Below, piece by piece: positions 47,851 through 59,620 of a stretch of 64,000 nucleotides of DNA. Under the pieces are notes generated by a model. That model was not told the DNA's origin, ran no database searches, and saw only the letters and a list, made by a program, of their open reading frames with translations. Each line of letters opens with the position of its first letter. The stretch's first letter is position 1. The position numbers and the translations under genes are program-made. Source of the DNA: Capillidium heterosporum (taxonomy: Eukaryota > Entomophthoromycota > Entomophthoromycetes > Entomophthorales > Capillidiaceae); NCBI GenBank assembly GCA_016630905.1, contig WBMQ01000005.1, positions 558,001-622,000 on the forward strand, written 5' to 3'.

Positions 47851-50629
47851 ATGTTCTGGAGGTTCGCTTTTCAAGCTAATGCGGTTAGCTTCGAAGCACT
47901 ATTAGACAAGTTGGACAACGAGGTCGAACTCAATACCCAACAGCTACTTACCCCCAATAAGTTGAAGGATCTGGAGGCGGTACTTAAGGATGGAGAACTG
48001 CTCACTGAGCTCAAAAAGTGTAACGACAGGCTCCTCCAATGGTATTATTTTGCTTTTTGTTGCTAATTTTCAAGTACATTGTACTTTGAACCTAATTATC
48101 CTTTTTGAATTCAATCTTTATATCAATCCTATTTTAAAATTTAAATTTCTACGTTTTGTAGGCTCTGTAAACCGGAGGTTATCTCTAAAATGGTGGACTG
48201 GGTCTTCGAGAATGGAGTAGTTTACCCCAAAAACGAAAATGAAAAGGAGAAGGAAGAGGTAGTCTCATCCAGCAAAAGTGATGATGAAGATATATCAGAT
48301 GACGAAGAAGGCGAAGTTGAAGAATCGGAAACCACTCAAGAATCCACCGACCAAGAACCTGAAGCAACTAATGCCCCCAAGGTCGATGAAGAGGAGGCGG
48401 CTGCCGGGCAGCGTAAACTAGCCTACATCAGTTTGGAAGTCCTTAGTTACGAGAACCCCCAGATCCAGGATTCCCTCTTGGTTAGCTCCGAATCCGGTCT
48501 GAAGAGACTGTGGGACGTTATCAACGTCCCCGCTGGTACCCCGATCCCAGCCCACCTGTCGATTGCTTTCGGTAGGGTATTTACAGCTTTAATTGGTAGA
48601 CGTACGAGAGCCATCCTTGCCTTCCTGTACGAGCAACCAGGCTCGGTCGAAGGCTATGGTTAACCATTTGGATGACAACAATGTCCTAGATATCTTGCTG
48701 AAGCTACTGTGCCTGGAGGAGATGGCTGATGGCCAAGGCGTAACTCAATGGCTGGATGAAAACCACCTGGTGCAGCATCTGGTCGACCGTCTTCACCCTA
48801 GTTACGGCTACGACACCCATTCCAACGTCTCTCAAGTCTTACTACATATTTTAGCAATCTCGCAGGCTTCGCAAGCTAACAACAACCAAATTACTTCACA
48901 GCCTAATCCTGCCCGATGCTTTTCTTTAATTAAGAAACTGACCAGGTAAAACAGTATTGATTTTCGATCTAAAATTTGCTAGTGAGGAGATCTTGAGCAA
49001 GATCGTCTACTTTATGCTGGATGCCGGTCTTCCTACCGAAGCCTTCGAAGCCGACCCTCATTTACCCAGCTCCCAGCTGATTTCCTCGTTGACTTTCGGT
49101 GTAACCATCTTTATCGAAATTATCCGTCGCCACTACCTGTAATTTATTTTCATTCTAGGACTTCAAATTAAATTATATAGGGACGGGGATGGGGAAGCTA
49201 ACCTCCAAGGAAATATGGAAAATATCCCAGTTGCCCCAATTGTAGATCTAGGTATTTTAATTAGCATTATCACCAGGAGATTACCTGACTTTGTCAACCT
49301 GCTGTTGGCCCCAAGATCGGTCGTAAGCCTACAATCTTTAAATACATTTTAATCCGTTTAGACTGATCCAGTAGAAAACAGCTCGGGTACCTTTGTTCCT
49401 TTAGGTTTCGAGCGCCTCAAGGTATGTGAATTGATTGCCGAACTACTGCATGGATCCAACATGAAGGCTTTGAACATAACACCAGCTGCTTTGGACTCCG
49501 AGACTATCCAGACCCTTTTGCAAAAGAGGGATTCTTACCTGGATCCCATCCAGCCCATCCCAACTGGTGTTCAAGACCCTGAATTGCAGCAGTTTTCAAC
49601 GGCTAGTTTCGACCAGTTCGGTGCTGCTATAGACGTAGCACCTCTTCAGGCCGTCGATCCTGAGAATGAGAACCCTGATTCGGAGGTCAAGGCCGAGGTA
49701 GATGTAGAGGCAAAGAAGGATGCCACAGAGGAGGAAGAAGAGGAAAGCGCTTTGCCCGACCTAACAAAGTTGAGTTTGGAATCTAATGAACCCACTCTCA
49801 AGTCTAAAGACGCGATCTCCATCGGCGAGTGGGCCAAACTCAGCCTGCTGAACAACAGTGTTCTAACCGTCTTCATGGATCTGTTCCTGAAATACCCCTG
49901 GAACAACTTTTTACACGTCGTAGTGTTTGACATCATTCACCAGGTGCTGAACTTGTCCACTGAAGGCGAGTCGGGACAAACTAACCTCTCGTTGATTGCT
50001 TCCCTCTTCCTAGAAGTCAAACTGACTGAGCGCATCATCTCGGCCCAGCGCCTCAACGACTCTAGAGCTCATCAGCCCCGCGGTTGCCGGTTGGGATACA
50101 TGGGGTACCTGACCTTCATTGCTGAAGAGACCGTCAAATTATTGGATAGGGCCGCCACCTACGAGCTAGGGCACCGAGTCCAGGCCTACCACCAATCTCC
50201 TGAGTGGCAGAACTACGTCTACCTGTCGCTGCGCGATACCAAGCAGCGCGACATGGAACCTTTGGACGGCAACTTGACTCCAGCCTATTTGAGCAATGAC
50301 TGCAACACCATGATGGATGAAACGAATGGCAATCAACTCCTCAACCAGGGCAACGGCAACCATAACCCGGAGCTGGGACCGCCTAGCGCCCCCAACGAGC
50401 AGGTAACTTTCTAGCCTCCATATTTGGCTTAATTTTTTTCCAAACGTATAAGCTTACCCGTTACCTTATACAACAGCTGGCCTCACAACTGCCGGACCCC
50501 TTTGGAAATTTGGATTCGACCTTCGCTGGTAATGACTGGGGTGTCGAAGATGATGACGATGACGACGACGATGATGATGAAACCTTACCGGGCCCTATAC
50601 CCACTCACATACAGCCCAACTCTGAGTAG
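47851..50629 (+). CDS. SIT4-associated SAPS-domain protein (PP6 regulatory subunit), with a +1 frame offset
   Basis: Regulatory subunit of the Sit4/PP6 phosphatase (yeast SAP155/185/190 family), acting in growth and cell-cycle signalling. Exon 1 (47851-48041) starts MFWRFAF, typical of the family. The second exon starts at 48162 (LCKPEVISKMVDWVFEN). An acidic insert (about 48280-48400) precedes KLAYISLEVLSYENPQIQD, FGRVFTALI and ILAFLYEQPGSVE. At 48649-48653 (GTCGAAGGCTATG) homology goes on one base further as AMVNHLDDNNVLDILLKL. Then LLHILAISQASQ, LTSEEILSKIVYFMLD, LGILISIITRRLPDFVNLLL, VPLGFERLKVCELIAELLHG and LSLLNNSVLTVFMDLFLKYP. The last exon ends in a run of ten Asp (50549-50578) and a Pro-rich tail. 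The family call is firm; the offset is an error, damage or +1 recoding. Confidence 0.9.
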
Positions 50630-52342
50630 ATGGTGAAGGGCTGTGAATACTAATGGTAGAATGGGTAATCTTTTAAACTAAACTAAATGGAAGCTTCATT
50701 TCATCCCCAACCTAATTCCTCGCAATTGTAACTATTTTTATTTTTTATTTTGAGCTGAGTGGTGGTAGGATAGATACTCGTTAATTTTTAGCTTTTTGCA
50801 GTGTACTGGCTATATGTTTTGTAGGGCTGGGTTTAAAACGATCATTCCTAGCTAATTTGAGTAATGTTATTTATTTATTTAAGAAATAAAGAGATGGTAA
50901 AGGTAAATTAGAACCTTGCCTTTTTGGACCCAATATTGACTTTGACCTCGATTACAACCACAATTTCAACTATAAATCAAAAATCCTTACCTGTGGATCA
51001 ATATATCAAGCCAATCTATGAGTATTTACCAATCAAATGCCTTTTCAACCTTTTATCTCAAAGTCAACCGAAACCGTACCATAAATTGGATGTAGGAGTT
51101 TTGCAATACATGATCTTGGAGATAAGTCAAGCTCTTTATTTAATTTTTGTGCTGTTGAAGTGATGCCTTTATCTTAAAATGCAATCTCTACCTAATACCT
51201 CACTTTTCATTTCACTATCCCTCTCAAAGTACTTTGACGTATACTCCCATACAAGTAAACCTAGATTGCTATGAATCGAGTTTCCAGCTATTGGTTCTAC
51301 AAACTTTATACTAATTGTATCAGCTTAATGACCTTGAATAAAGCAGCTATAAAATATATATTTAACTTCCGTTGATTTAGTTTTCATCATTTCTCTTTTT
51401 CGTTTATATCTAATAATATAGATGCATTTTATAACATGTATTTTCCAAGCTCCTCTTACCTTATCCATTGACCAAGTATCTAATTGTTGACACAGCTGGT
51501 ACTCCAATACCACCTTAGCATACCTTTATTCCCTTGTTACATTATCCACTACCCAATTGTGTATTGTGATGCTGATAAACTATTCTTTGTTAAGTTTCGG
51601 ACCCTTCAGTACTACTCTCTATACGTGCTACCATCATCACCTTAGTACTCATAAACTTTGGGCTGGAGCATCGGACCAGCTCTTTTACTTGGCTTAACCT
51701 GCGTATCATCACTGTCGAGTAATACCCTCTCAACTACAACTCTAAGGCATCGATGCAAGCCATTACCACTTCTCTTGCCCCTTCAAGCAATAAATTTGTG
51801 TCTACTTAAATCTCATAAGCCACTAGGCCAACCTTTAGACTCGTGATTGACCAGCTGTCAAAATTTTGTGATTACTAATGCAAAATAAGAATCTAGTTCC
51901 CATCTATCGGGTACTTTTACATCAAGTAAGTAGATCCAGCTTCCTTTACCTAGTTTAAGTATACCCCATAAATTATATTTGCACCGCATCAATAACTTCA
52001 AAGAAACTATTACCGACATCTATAATATAACTGTGCACATGAACAAATATACAAAAGTTGGGGTACCAAATTGCTGAGAAACTTGTAGGGTGCTTGTTGA
52101 TTCGACCTGACTCAAAACTATAAGGCTTTTTCTCCATCAACTCAGCCAATGAAAAGGTCTCAAAAACCTTCAAGAATAAGTTCCCATCTAAATTTAGTTT
52201 TAAGACTTGAAGGGGGTAGGTTGAAGCTATAACAAACTAAACACTGTTTACTTTGAACTGTATAAAACCCGCTTAGACTGCTTTTATCCTTCTCTACATC
52301 AAAAAGATTCAAAGAAGTTGTTTAGAAGGGCATAGTTCAACA
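50630..52342. other. Spacer, possible F-box-like fragment
   Basis: About 1.7 kb. At 50924-51163 a plus-strand frame without an ATG reads LPVDQYIKPIYEYLPIKCLF, then NLLSQSQ, which has F-box spacing. It could be another remnant of the local F-box family or chance. The transporter promoter with a TATAAAA box at 52261-52267 lies at the right end. The rest is featureless AT-rich DNA. Confidence 0.4.
52261..52267 (+). promoter_or_regulatory. TATA box of the transporter gene
   Basis: TATAAAA followed by CCCGC, 76 bp upstream of the ATG. Confidence 0.45.
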
Positions 52343-53386
52343 ATGTCCATAAAGATTTTAGAGACCGATGCACTGTTAGACAAGTTGAAAACCAATCCAA
52401 GTTATTCAAGCGATAGCGATGTAACTTTAGTTATTGAAGATGCCCATCAACTCCATCAAGATGAAGAACCTACCTTCTACCAGAGATACAAGGGTCGTAT
52501 ACTGATGGCCATAGCCTCCTACCTATTCTCATATATGCACCTGGGCACCAAATTCTTGGGCGACCTCGAAATTTCCGTCACCGAGATGTTGCTCTTCCGA
52601 TCCATTGTTACGACTATACTGGCCATGTTATACATCCACTACTACAAGCTCGAAGGTGGGATTTTAGGTAGGGAAGAAGTACGCCCTGTATTACTGTTTA
52701 GAGCTGTATTCGGCTACATGGGTCTTGCCTTCTTCATGCTATCAGTCACCCACTTACACCTAGGGGACTCGGTAGCCATCTCTTTTACCATACCCATATT
52801 CATGATAGTTATCGCTATCATCTATCTCAATGAACCTTGGTCCAAGTACGACTTGGTTTCCATAGCTTTGGGAGCCTTAGGCATTATATACATAACCAAA
52901 CCGGAATCCATATTTGGCAAGCCAGCTCTCCTAATCAACTTCATCACTGAGGATTTGAATTTGCGAACCGTTGGTCTGATAGCCGCTTTACTATCAACAG
53001 TTACAAACGCTATAGGTAACATCTCCATCCGTATAATAGGCAAGCGGGCCCACTTCATGCAAGTCGTCTTGTACTTCTCTATGGCACCCATTCTGCCTAG
53101 TTTGATTATCTGTTACCTCGACCCTAGCCAGTTGAAGTTACCTAGTGATCTGTGGACTTGGTGGTGCCTAACTTTCATGACATTGAGTGCCTTCATAGGC
53201 CAGATGTTCTTTTCCAGAGCTTTGCAGATTGACTCGGTCGCCAAGGTCACTCCCTTAATATTTTTGCAAGTTATCTTCGCCTTTGTAAATGATTTCATGT
53301 TGTTCAATTTCGTGCCTAGCTTCACCTCGGTGTTGGGAGCTATATGTGTTGCACTGTCAGTCTACAGTTCAACCATCGGTAAATAA
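52343..53386 (+). CDS. Drug/metabolite transporter superfamily (EamA/SLC35-like) permease
   Basis: A single intronless gene of 347 codons. About 55 hydrophilic residues (QRYKGRIL at their end) are followed by ten predicted membrane helices in two EamA-type halves. Blocks include MAIASYLFSYMHLGTKFL, VTEMLLFRSIVTTILAMLYI, AVFGYMGLAFFML, GDSVAISFTIPIFMIVIAIIYL with the family's EPW after it, then DLVSIALGALGIIYITKPES. The second half repeats this logic, ending in AKVTPLIFLQVIFAFVNDF and GAICVALSVYSS. This is the SLC35G / YdcZ-like branch of the DMT superfamily, probably in the plasma membrane or an internal membrane. Substrate unknown. A TATA box lies about 80 bp before the ATG. It appears intact and is the only intronless long membrane protein here. 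Confidence 0.85.
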   Translation: MSIKILETDALLDKLKTNPSYSSDSDVTLVIEDAHQLHQDEEPTFYQRYKGRILMAIASYLFSYMHLGTKFLGDLEISVTEMLLFRSIVTTILAMLYIHYYKLEGGILGREEVRPVLLFRAVFGYMGLAFFMLSVTHLHLGDSVAISFTIPIFMIVIAIIYLNEPWSKYDLVSIALGALGIIYITKPESIFGKPALLINFITEDLNLRTVGLIAALLSTVTNAIGNISIRIIGKRAHFMQVVLYFSMAPILPSLIICYLDPSQLKLPSDLWTWWCLTFMTLSAFIGQMFFSRALQIDSVAKVTPLIFLQVIFAFVNDFMLFNFVPSFTSVLGAICVALSVYSSTIGK

Positions 53387-53983
53387 TTTTTGAGTTTAAT
53401 AAAGTTTTTTAGAATGTATATGGATATCAATATACGGCTCTGGTTTTGGAGATTTTATTTGAAGATGTTTATATTGATATAGTAGTGGTGGGATAGATAT
53501 GGTGCCTCAGAAGCATCTCTAAACTTTAGAGGGATCAACTAGATACAGGAATTAAACCATGCTAGCAGTATTAGTTGGTATATAAAGCTAAAAGGATACT
53601 GATAAGCAAAAACATTGGGGATATTGCATATTTCTCGCTTCAACTATTGTATGTTATAAAGCAAAATTGTAATTTATAAGCTACATAGAAAGATTAGAAT
53701 TCTTCCCTACCTTTCTCTATTTTGAATTAAATATAATTTCTATACTTTAGTTGAAATATATAAAAGTTTCTTACACTGAAATATTCTAAATCAATAGAGA
53801 CTGTAGCTCATATTAAAAATGACTTTAATCACATTGAGATAAAAATATTTATATATTAAATATGGCTATTTTTTGTACTAGATCATTGTATTTAGAACAT
53901 GTTACATTACAAGCTTGAGAGCTTAAATCTACATAAGAAGACGAATTGGTTTCCAACTACTTCCAAATGCTATTTTAAAATAG
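53387..53983. other. AT-rich spacer
   Basis: It holds the transporter 3' end. Nothing else recognised. Confidence 0.5.
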
Positions 53984-55042
53984 ACTTATATAAAAGCAGG
54001 GTAGTTAATATTACTAATAACTTATAATTTACACACTATATAAATCAAATAAAACTTTTTACAGTCCATAATTGCTATACTAGCGTTTAAAACCTACCTC
54101 ATACTAATCGTTGAAGCTTGTATCTTATTTTCGGTCATTTGTGTTGAGGCCAAGGGCTTTGATAGTATCAGGATCCCATGTATCTTTATAGTTACTAACT
54201 ATCAACCAGGTCTTGAGCCAACTTTGATATCATAGAAAGGCGACAAAAAAGGCTCAAGTAAACTTAAACAACTTGACAGTAAGATTCGAAGAGTGCTATG
54301 TAGCTATGAAGCACACTTTCCCAATCACTTTAAATTTGATGAATAAAGTTCGAACTCAAGGGAATGGTAGCTTACAGTTTATTCAACCACGTACAGTCTA
54401 AGCTAACGCTAGTATTGCCAACTTCCTAAGTAGGAACGGGCAATACTACTTTAAAATCAACCTTTTAGACCTTGCTAAAAGTACTAACTTGTATGCCAGT
54501 CTGAATAGTCTCAATTAAGATGTTGCGCTCATCCCAGATAACTTTATTTTATTCCTTTAGCTGTGGACCTACAATAAATTAGGCTTCATAAGTGGTAATA
54601 CTTTCATCGATGCTAACCAAAGTAAAATCTATATGGGCAGAAATACCACAATTTGGGAGAAATCTTGTACCTTGAAGAGTGGCGGCTTTATAGGTTGTCT
54701 ATTTCAGCTACCAGTATTGTTAGTCCATCGCAGAGTTACCAAACTGCATTCGTATATAATATATTTAGAGTCAAGTCTTTCGAATTTATATCTAACGTTG
54801 GTGAAAGTGGAAATTTATATTTGGCACTTACACACTACGAGGTCTTGTAAGATTAACTTCAGTTCAAATCAAAACGGCCTCTTATACCACTTAACAAATC
54901 TCAATAATTTGAGAGTGGTACTTAGAAATGATATTGATGGAGAAAGTAGATTAATAGTACTGACTTTTAATGATAGTGAAGTAGTCAATGAAGTGCAGGG
55001 TGAGTTGGTTCTGGAATATACGTTAAGTAGACCTAGAGTTTA
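53984..55042 (+). pseudogene. Dead copy of the Ssh4-like SPRY gene
   Basis: A diverged duplicate of the SPRY gene at 56702-57723, including its promoter: the 16-bp word around the TATA box (ACTTATATAAAAGCAG) at 53984-53999 recurs at 56631-56646. Similar blocks appear in the same order: TFPITLNL near 54320, GQYYFKINLLDLAKSTNLYA near 54440, NTTIWEK with GGFIGCLF near 54640-54710, CKINFSSNQNGLLYHLTNLN near 54850-54900 and VLRND after it. Several stops and frame changes interrupt it. The region coding for the membrane segment between promoter and SPRY domain is not recognisable. It is a host gene duplicate with no sign of function. Confidence 0.7.
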
Positions 55043-56630
55043 ATTGCGTTCTCTTCAACTACTTTATAAACTGATAAACTGGACTATATAATAAACATCT
55101 CCATCACTTTTACTTTTCAAAGTGTAAGGATGGAAAAAGGTTGAAATGTAGCTCTCAAATGTTGTTTTTACTTGGTGAAGTTTACTAAAGTTGTATAAAT
55201 TGATCTGGTGATTGTTACAGTTGATAGGTAGATCGATATAAAATTTTACACCTGTTACGAATCGTGTGATGCTGCTGCCAGTTGCTAATATAAATTCTCG
55301 AACTTTGTCAAAAGGTAGTGCCTTGTATGTTTCGAATCTGCTTCTAAGCAGTTGAATTTATGAACATCTACTATGTTAAAAAGAAAAAATATTAAAACAG
55401 GGACTTTAAGAAAGTTTGAATATATAAATATTTATAAAGTACCTCAAAGCTTTACTATAAAAATTAATTTCTTATAGAGGGTTTGAATATATGTCAGTAC
55501 AGACACAGCATTTAAAATAAGTGCAAATGTATAATTAAAGTAAGATAAATGACTTTACAATCGTTGCTAGAGTATTTATATATACTACGTTATCCATGTA
55601 CACTCGATTATAAAAAACTTGCCTAAATGAAATCTTACTTGGTGGATCCAACTGAATATAAATCTAGAAAAGTTCTAGTTATGTAGAAAGTGCAATTTAA
55701 TGTTGATGAGCAATAAATGACGTTTATAAACGTATAGTTTTACTTCAAGTTGGATACGTTGCTATATTTTTGGCGTTTTTACTTCCGGATTAAAGTTAAA
55801 GTGTTGGTCAACATTAAAGAAATTGATGCCTTTGAAAAGCTCGATTTACATTCATTTCTTCCTGGAAATCCCGTATAAGTATAACGCTAAAACTATAGGC
55901 CAGAAACTACACTCTACGTAGTAGTTTATTACTCTCTAGTAAGTATTTCATTGCTAATCTAAAACCATACTATCATCTATTCTAACATAGTAGCCTTGGT
56001 TAGGTTATTAAATGTAGCTGTAACTATTGAAAATTTATAAATTAAAACATTTATACTTACCTCATTTACTTGGAAAAGACAACTATCCTAATTGAGTTTT
56101 TATTCTTCAAGTTGAAACGTACACTACTGTATCGACATCTTGAATTTCGTGCTGCTGTATTGAAGTTGCTGGTATCAAAGGATAGTTGCCAAATACATCT
56201 TTCCATCAATTCGAAATCACTTCCTATCAAACCAATCAATTTTAACTAGAACATGATTCTCTGAGAACATTGAGTTATTCAAAATTTGACCGCCCCAATC
56301 TTCGCCAAGAATTTGATTTGGAAGGCAAACACTCGCATCAAAACAACACTGAAATATAATGGACCCAAAAGTACATCCAACAATTTGATTTCTAAATTAG
56401 CATAACCTTGACTTCCATTTATGATCTCCATCTGGCCAAGGTAGCTAAAGCAAAATTCTAATTGGTTCTACCTTCCCATTTTGTATAGAGGACTATGAGC
56501 TTAAATCCACGAAAGGTTTGGGTCTATTTCAAATTGTAAAAAGACTTCTATTTAGAAAGTCAACAGACTTTAAAATGGTAAGCAGTTTCGGTACTCGGAA
56601 TATGTTTGGAAGGTTATAACAGTAGTAGAA
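55043..56630. other. AT-rich spacer with a decayed coding-like stretch
   Basis: About 1.6 kb. At roughly 56020-56450 the minus strand has protein-like text in changing frames, with a faint likeness to the stretch at 44.1-44.4 kb (see findings). No intact gene is visible. Confidence 0.4.
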
Positions 56631-56633
56631 ACT

Positions 56634-56642
56634 TATATAAAA
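56634..56642 (+). promoter_or_regulatory. TATA box of the SPRY gene
   Basis: TATATAAAA, 60 bp upstream of the ATG at 56702. The 16-bp context is shared with the dead upstream copy. Confidence 0.5.
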
Positions 56643-56701
56643 GCAGCTTAATCTCCCACCTTTTTAGCATTAACTCTCTACTTAATATATTTCCAACAAC
56701 C

Positions 56702-57723
56702 ATGAACAACAAACACCTTACCCTAGCGATGGTTTTGTTATGTATTCCAACCATAGCTGGCTTCTTCATATTCGGTTGGGGATGGTTTAGTACTCCATCT
56801 CTAATTTTATCCATATTTATAATTAGTATAGTTATCTATCAAATCTATCATCGTATAAAGCACGATAAAAGCAAGAATCAGGAAACTCAAGGGAATCGAG
56901 GAATCGTAGGTGTAGCTCCCGAACCCTTCATATACGCCAAATATACCTTTCCAATCACTTTAAACTTGGTAGATTGTGTACTCAGCCAAGGTGAAGATAG
57001 TCTGGTTTTCGTAAAACCGTGTACGATCCAAGCTAATGATAACTTGGCTCATGTCTTCAACAAGAATGGGCGATGCTACTTTGAAGTCAAAATTTTGGAT
57101 ATCGATCCCAGCTCCAATTTGTACATTGGTCTAGCCGATCCCAACCCAGACATCTCCTTCATTCCAGGTAAACCCTCTACTTACTTTTCAACTACTAACT
57201 CAGCTTAGGCTTTACCGCTGGAAGTGTCTCCATAGATGCTAACGAAGGAAAGGTCCACTTGAACGGCACTGCTATAAGTTGGGAGGATACCATCCCCTTC
57301 CGTAGTGGAGATTGTGTGGGTTGTCTATTTTCCATAACTGGGGTTGTAGGCTCCTTGAAGAGCTATCAAGTTACCTTCATACGCAATGGGCTTGTTGCCA
57401 AATCCTACAAGTTTGTTCCTAAAGCAGATGCCGACGGGTATTTAGACCTGACACCTACCTTACATGCAACCGGTCCCTGCCAGCTTCTATTTAATTTTGG
57501 TCAAAATGACTTTTTATATAGACCAGCCAATTTGAACAACATGGGCATTGCTCCTAGAAACGGAACTAACGAACTGCCTCCTACTTATGGCGTTGAAGGA
57601 GGAAATAGTTTGGTGGTACCAGCTTATAGTTTACAGCAACTTGATCAAGTTTCTAATGGAAGGGCTCCTGAGTATACGCCGGCATCTACAACAGCAACAA
57701 CGACAGCGGCGCCTGGATCTTGA
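56702..57723 (+). CDS. Ssh4/Ear1-like membrane-anchored SPRY protein
   Basis: Ssh4 and Ear1 are endosome/vacuole adaptors that bring the ubiquitin ligase Rsp5 to membrane cargo. Two exons (56702-57167 and 57209-57723) give 326 aa. The N-terminus has two closely spaced hydrophobic stretches (LTLAMVLLCIPTIAGFFIF and SLILSIFIISIVIYQIY). The SPRY domain begins near residue 80: TFPITLNL, then GRCYFEVKILDIDPSSNLYI and GLADPNPD, GSVSIDANEGKVHLNG, FRSGDCVGCLFSI, VTFIRNG, GPCQLLFNFGQNDFLYRPAN and LPPTYGVEGGNSLVVP. The PPxYG block near the end resembles the Ssh4 C-terminal PPPAYG and could be a WW-domain (Rsp5) ligand. The tail is Thr/Ala-rich. Function is inferred from the fold and layout. Confidence 0.8.
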
Positions 57724-58630
57724 ATTTTATTTATAGTAGCTGTTCTAATTTATCGATGTATTAAATACATTTCTTGTTGCATTATATTTCGAAATTTGGC
57801 TATAAAGACATGGCGTTGAATACAGTATACCAAGTATTTTAGACTACCCATCTATAATTTGAGTACCATTCTAATTACTACTTAAAGGCCTCTCATACAA
57901 TACAACACCAATTTAAAATTGGTTTATACCTAAACCAGTCTTACTAGAAAATATGGTAGCACCAGATATAGCTTCTCAACCTTTAGACATTAACAATAAA
58001 CTTTCCCAGTTACTAGTAAGCTAAACTAGCTAGTAGTGTGCCCATTACATTAGGATTTCAATCAATAGATATCAGTACACATATAAAAGGTATCTTAAAT
58101 CCCCTACTAATAGTGGAAAAGGTGGGATCGTAAGAAACTCCACTTCACATACAAAAAGATAACAAAGGCTAAAATTTTGAAATATCACTAGCTTTAGTAT
58201 ATTGAAACAACATGATTAGAAAATTTCAAAAAGTAGTTGGAGAATTAGTTTAGCTCCACCTTAGCTTTATTAGGGAATACGTTTCTATTCTCAAAAGTTA
58301 AATATCCTCTTATAAATCCTACAGACATGTGATCGTACCTTACAACTCCTTTTGTAAAACTAACTAAATTCATCTATCCCATTTCATGGTGCAGGTGATG
58401 TGTAGTATAGGATGATTTATAAAGTAAATAGCTAAACCGACTTTATACTTTACTAATAATTTAGCTATATACTTCGGTAAAATGGATTCTAGAGACAGTG
58501 TATACGTAAACAAAATTCGGTATACCCGACAACAAGAAACTCAGTAAAAGAATGAGAAATTTTATTTTGGTACGATTAATTAAAACTTAAAGAACACAGG
58601 TTTTAAGTAGATGTAAATATATATGAAAAG
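57724..58630. other. AT-rich convergent spacer
   Basis: Transcript ends of the SPRY and kinase genes. Nothing else recognised. Confidence 0.5.
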
Positions 58631-59620
58631 TTAGTTTTTGACGTCGATGATGCCAGTGCCTGAATCGGCAGCCACCATCTTGGTATTTTTGATATTAGTA
58701 GGTTGAGTTTGGCTGTAGTGTATGAAGCTATTTGAAACACGCACCTGCTGAATAAGTTCCTCCAAGTTGATCCTACGGTTGGGGTTGATGCACAGCATCT
58801 TTTTGACCAACTCATGTCCTTGGTTGGATAGTGGGAACATATCTTTGAGTAGATTTGGATTGAAAATATATTCCATGAAGGCTTGATCGTCCGAAGTTGC
58901 CCGCTTCCAAGGGTTGCGTCCAAAACATAGGTTGAGGAAAATGATACCTAAGGACCATACGTCAGCTGACGGTGTGAAGTAGGGTAGTTTCTTGGGTTGG
59001 GTTTTGGATTTATGGGCTTCCGGCGCCATATAGAAACAGGACCCACAACCGAATTCGAGGGACCAAACTGCCTTGGTAGCTAGGCCAAAGTCAGCTAGTT
59101 TGATATTACCAAACTGGTCGAGTAATATATTCTCCGGCTTGAGGTCACGGTGATAGACACCTCGAGAGTGACAGTGGTGGACGGCCATCAATATGCTGAG
59201 GAAGGTCGTCCTTATGAGTTCGTCCCTTGATGTATTGGTGAGGAAAGAGTCGTCCTCAATGCATTTGGTTATATTGCCACAGGTAATTGCGTCGTACAAA
59301 TCGCCGCCCTGGCAGTATTCTAAACCGACGTAGATGGTAGATTTGGTTTCTATTATAAACTGCATCTGGACGATGGAGGGGTGGTTGCTAACTAATCTGT
59401 GGATCGTTATTTCTTCACACTGCTGGTGATTTACGCTACTCTTGGCTAACGACTTGACGGCGAACAAAGTGAATGGAGCAGTTAGTTGTTGGGCCAGGTA
59501 CACGGCGCCACAAGAACCCCTACCTACGATATCGATGAGTTCAAACTGTTGTAGCTGGTTGTTCAAGTTGGACTGTAGGATCGAACCTAACTTTGCGTAT
59601 TCTTCCTTGGTATACTCCAT
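58631..59620 (-). CDS. Ser/Thr protein kinase of the Ran1/Pat1-Vhs1-Sks1 group
   Basis: A single exon of 329 codons. A complete kinase domain occupies residues 26-305: glycine loop VGRGSCGAVYLA (33-43), catalytic Lys in FAVKSL (Lys56), GLEYCQGGDLYDAI, catalytic loop YHRDLKPENILL, LADFGLATK, then EFGCGSCFYMAPE. The GCGS-x-FYMxPE activation segment is the mark of fission-yeast Ran1 and budding-yeast Vhs1/Sks1. DVWSLGIIFLNLCFGRNPW follows. Ran1 represses meiosis; Vhs1 and Sks1 act in nutrient and G1 control. A roughly 30-residue polar tail ends the protein. It appears intact, convergent with the SPRY gene. Assignment to the group is firm but the exact orthologue is not. Confidence 0.88.
   Translation of the reverse strand: MEYTKEEYAKLGSILQSNLNNQLQQFELIDIVGRGSCGAVYLAQQLTAPFTLFAVKSLAKSSVNHQQCEEITIHRLVSNHPSIVQMQFIIETKSTIYVGLEYCQGGDLYDAITCGNITKCIEDDSFLTNTSRDELIRTTFLSILMAVHHCHSRGVYHRDLKPENILLDQFGNIKLADFGLATKAVWSLEFGCGSCFYMAPEAHKSKTQPKKLPYFTPSADVWSLGIIFLNLCFGRNPWKRATSDDQAFMEYIFNPNLLKDMFPLSNQGHELVKKMLCINPNRRINLEELIQQVRVSNSFIHYSQTQPTNIKNTKMVAADSGTGIIDVKN

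Noticed and set aside
51658-51846. Leucine-rich 62-codon plus-strand frame
   Set aside because: It begins at TTG rather than ATG, lies in a spacer, and has no signal-peptide architecture or neighbour support.
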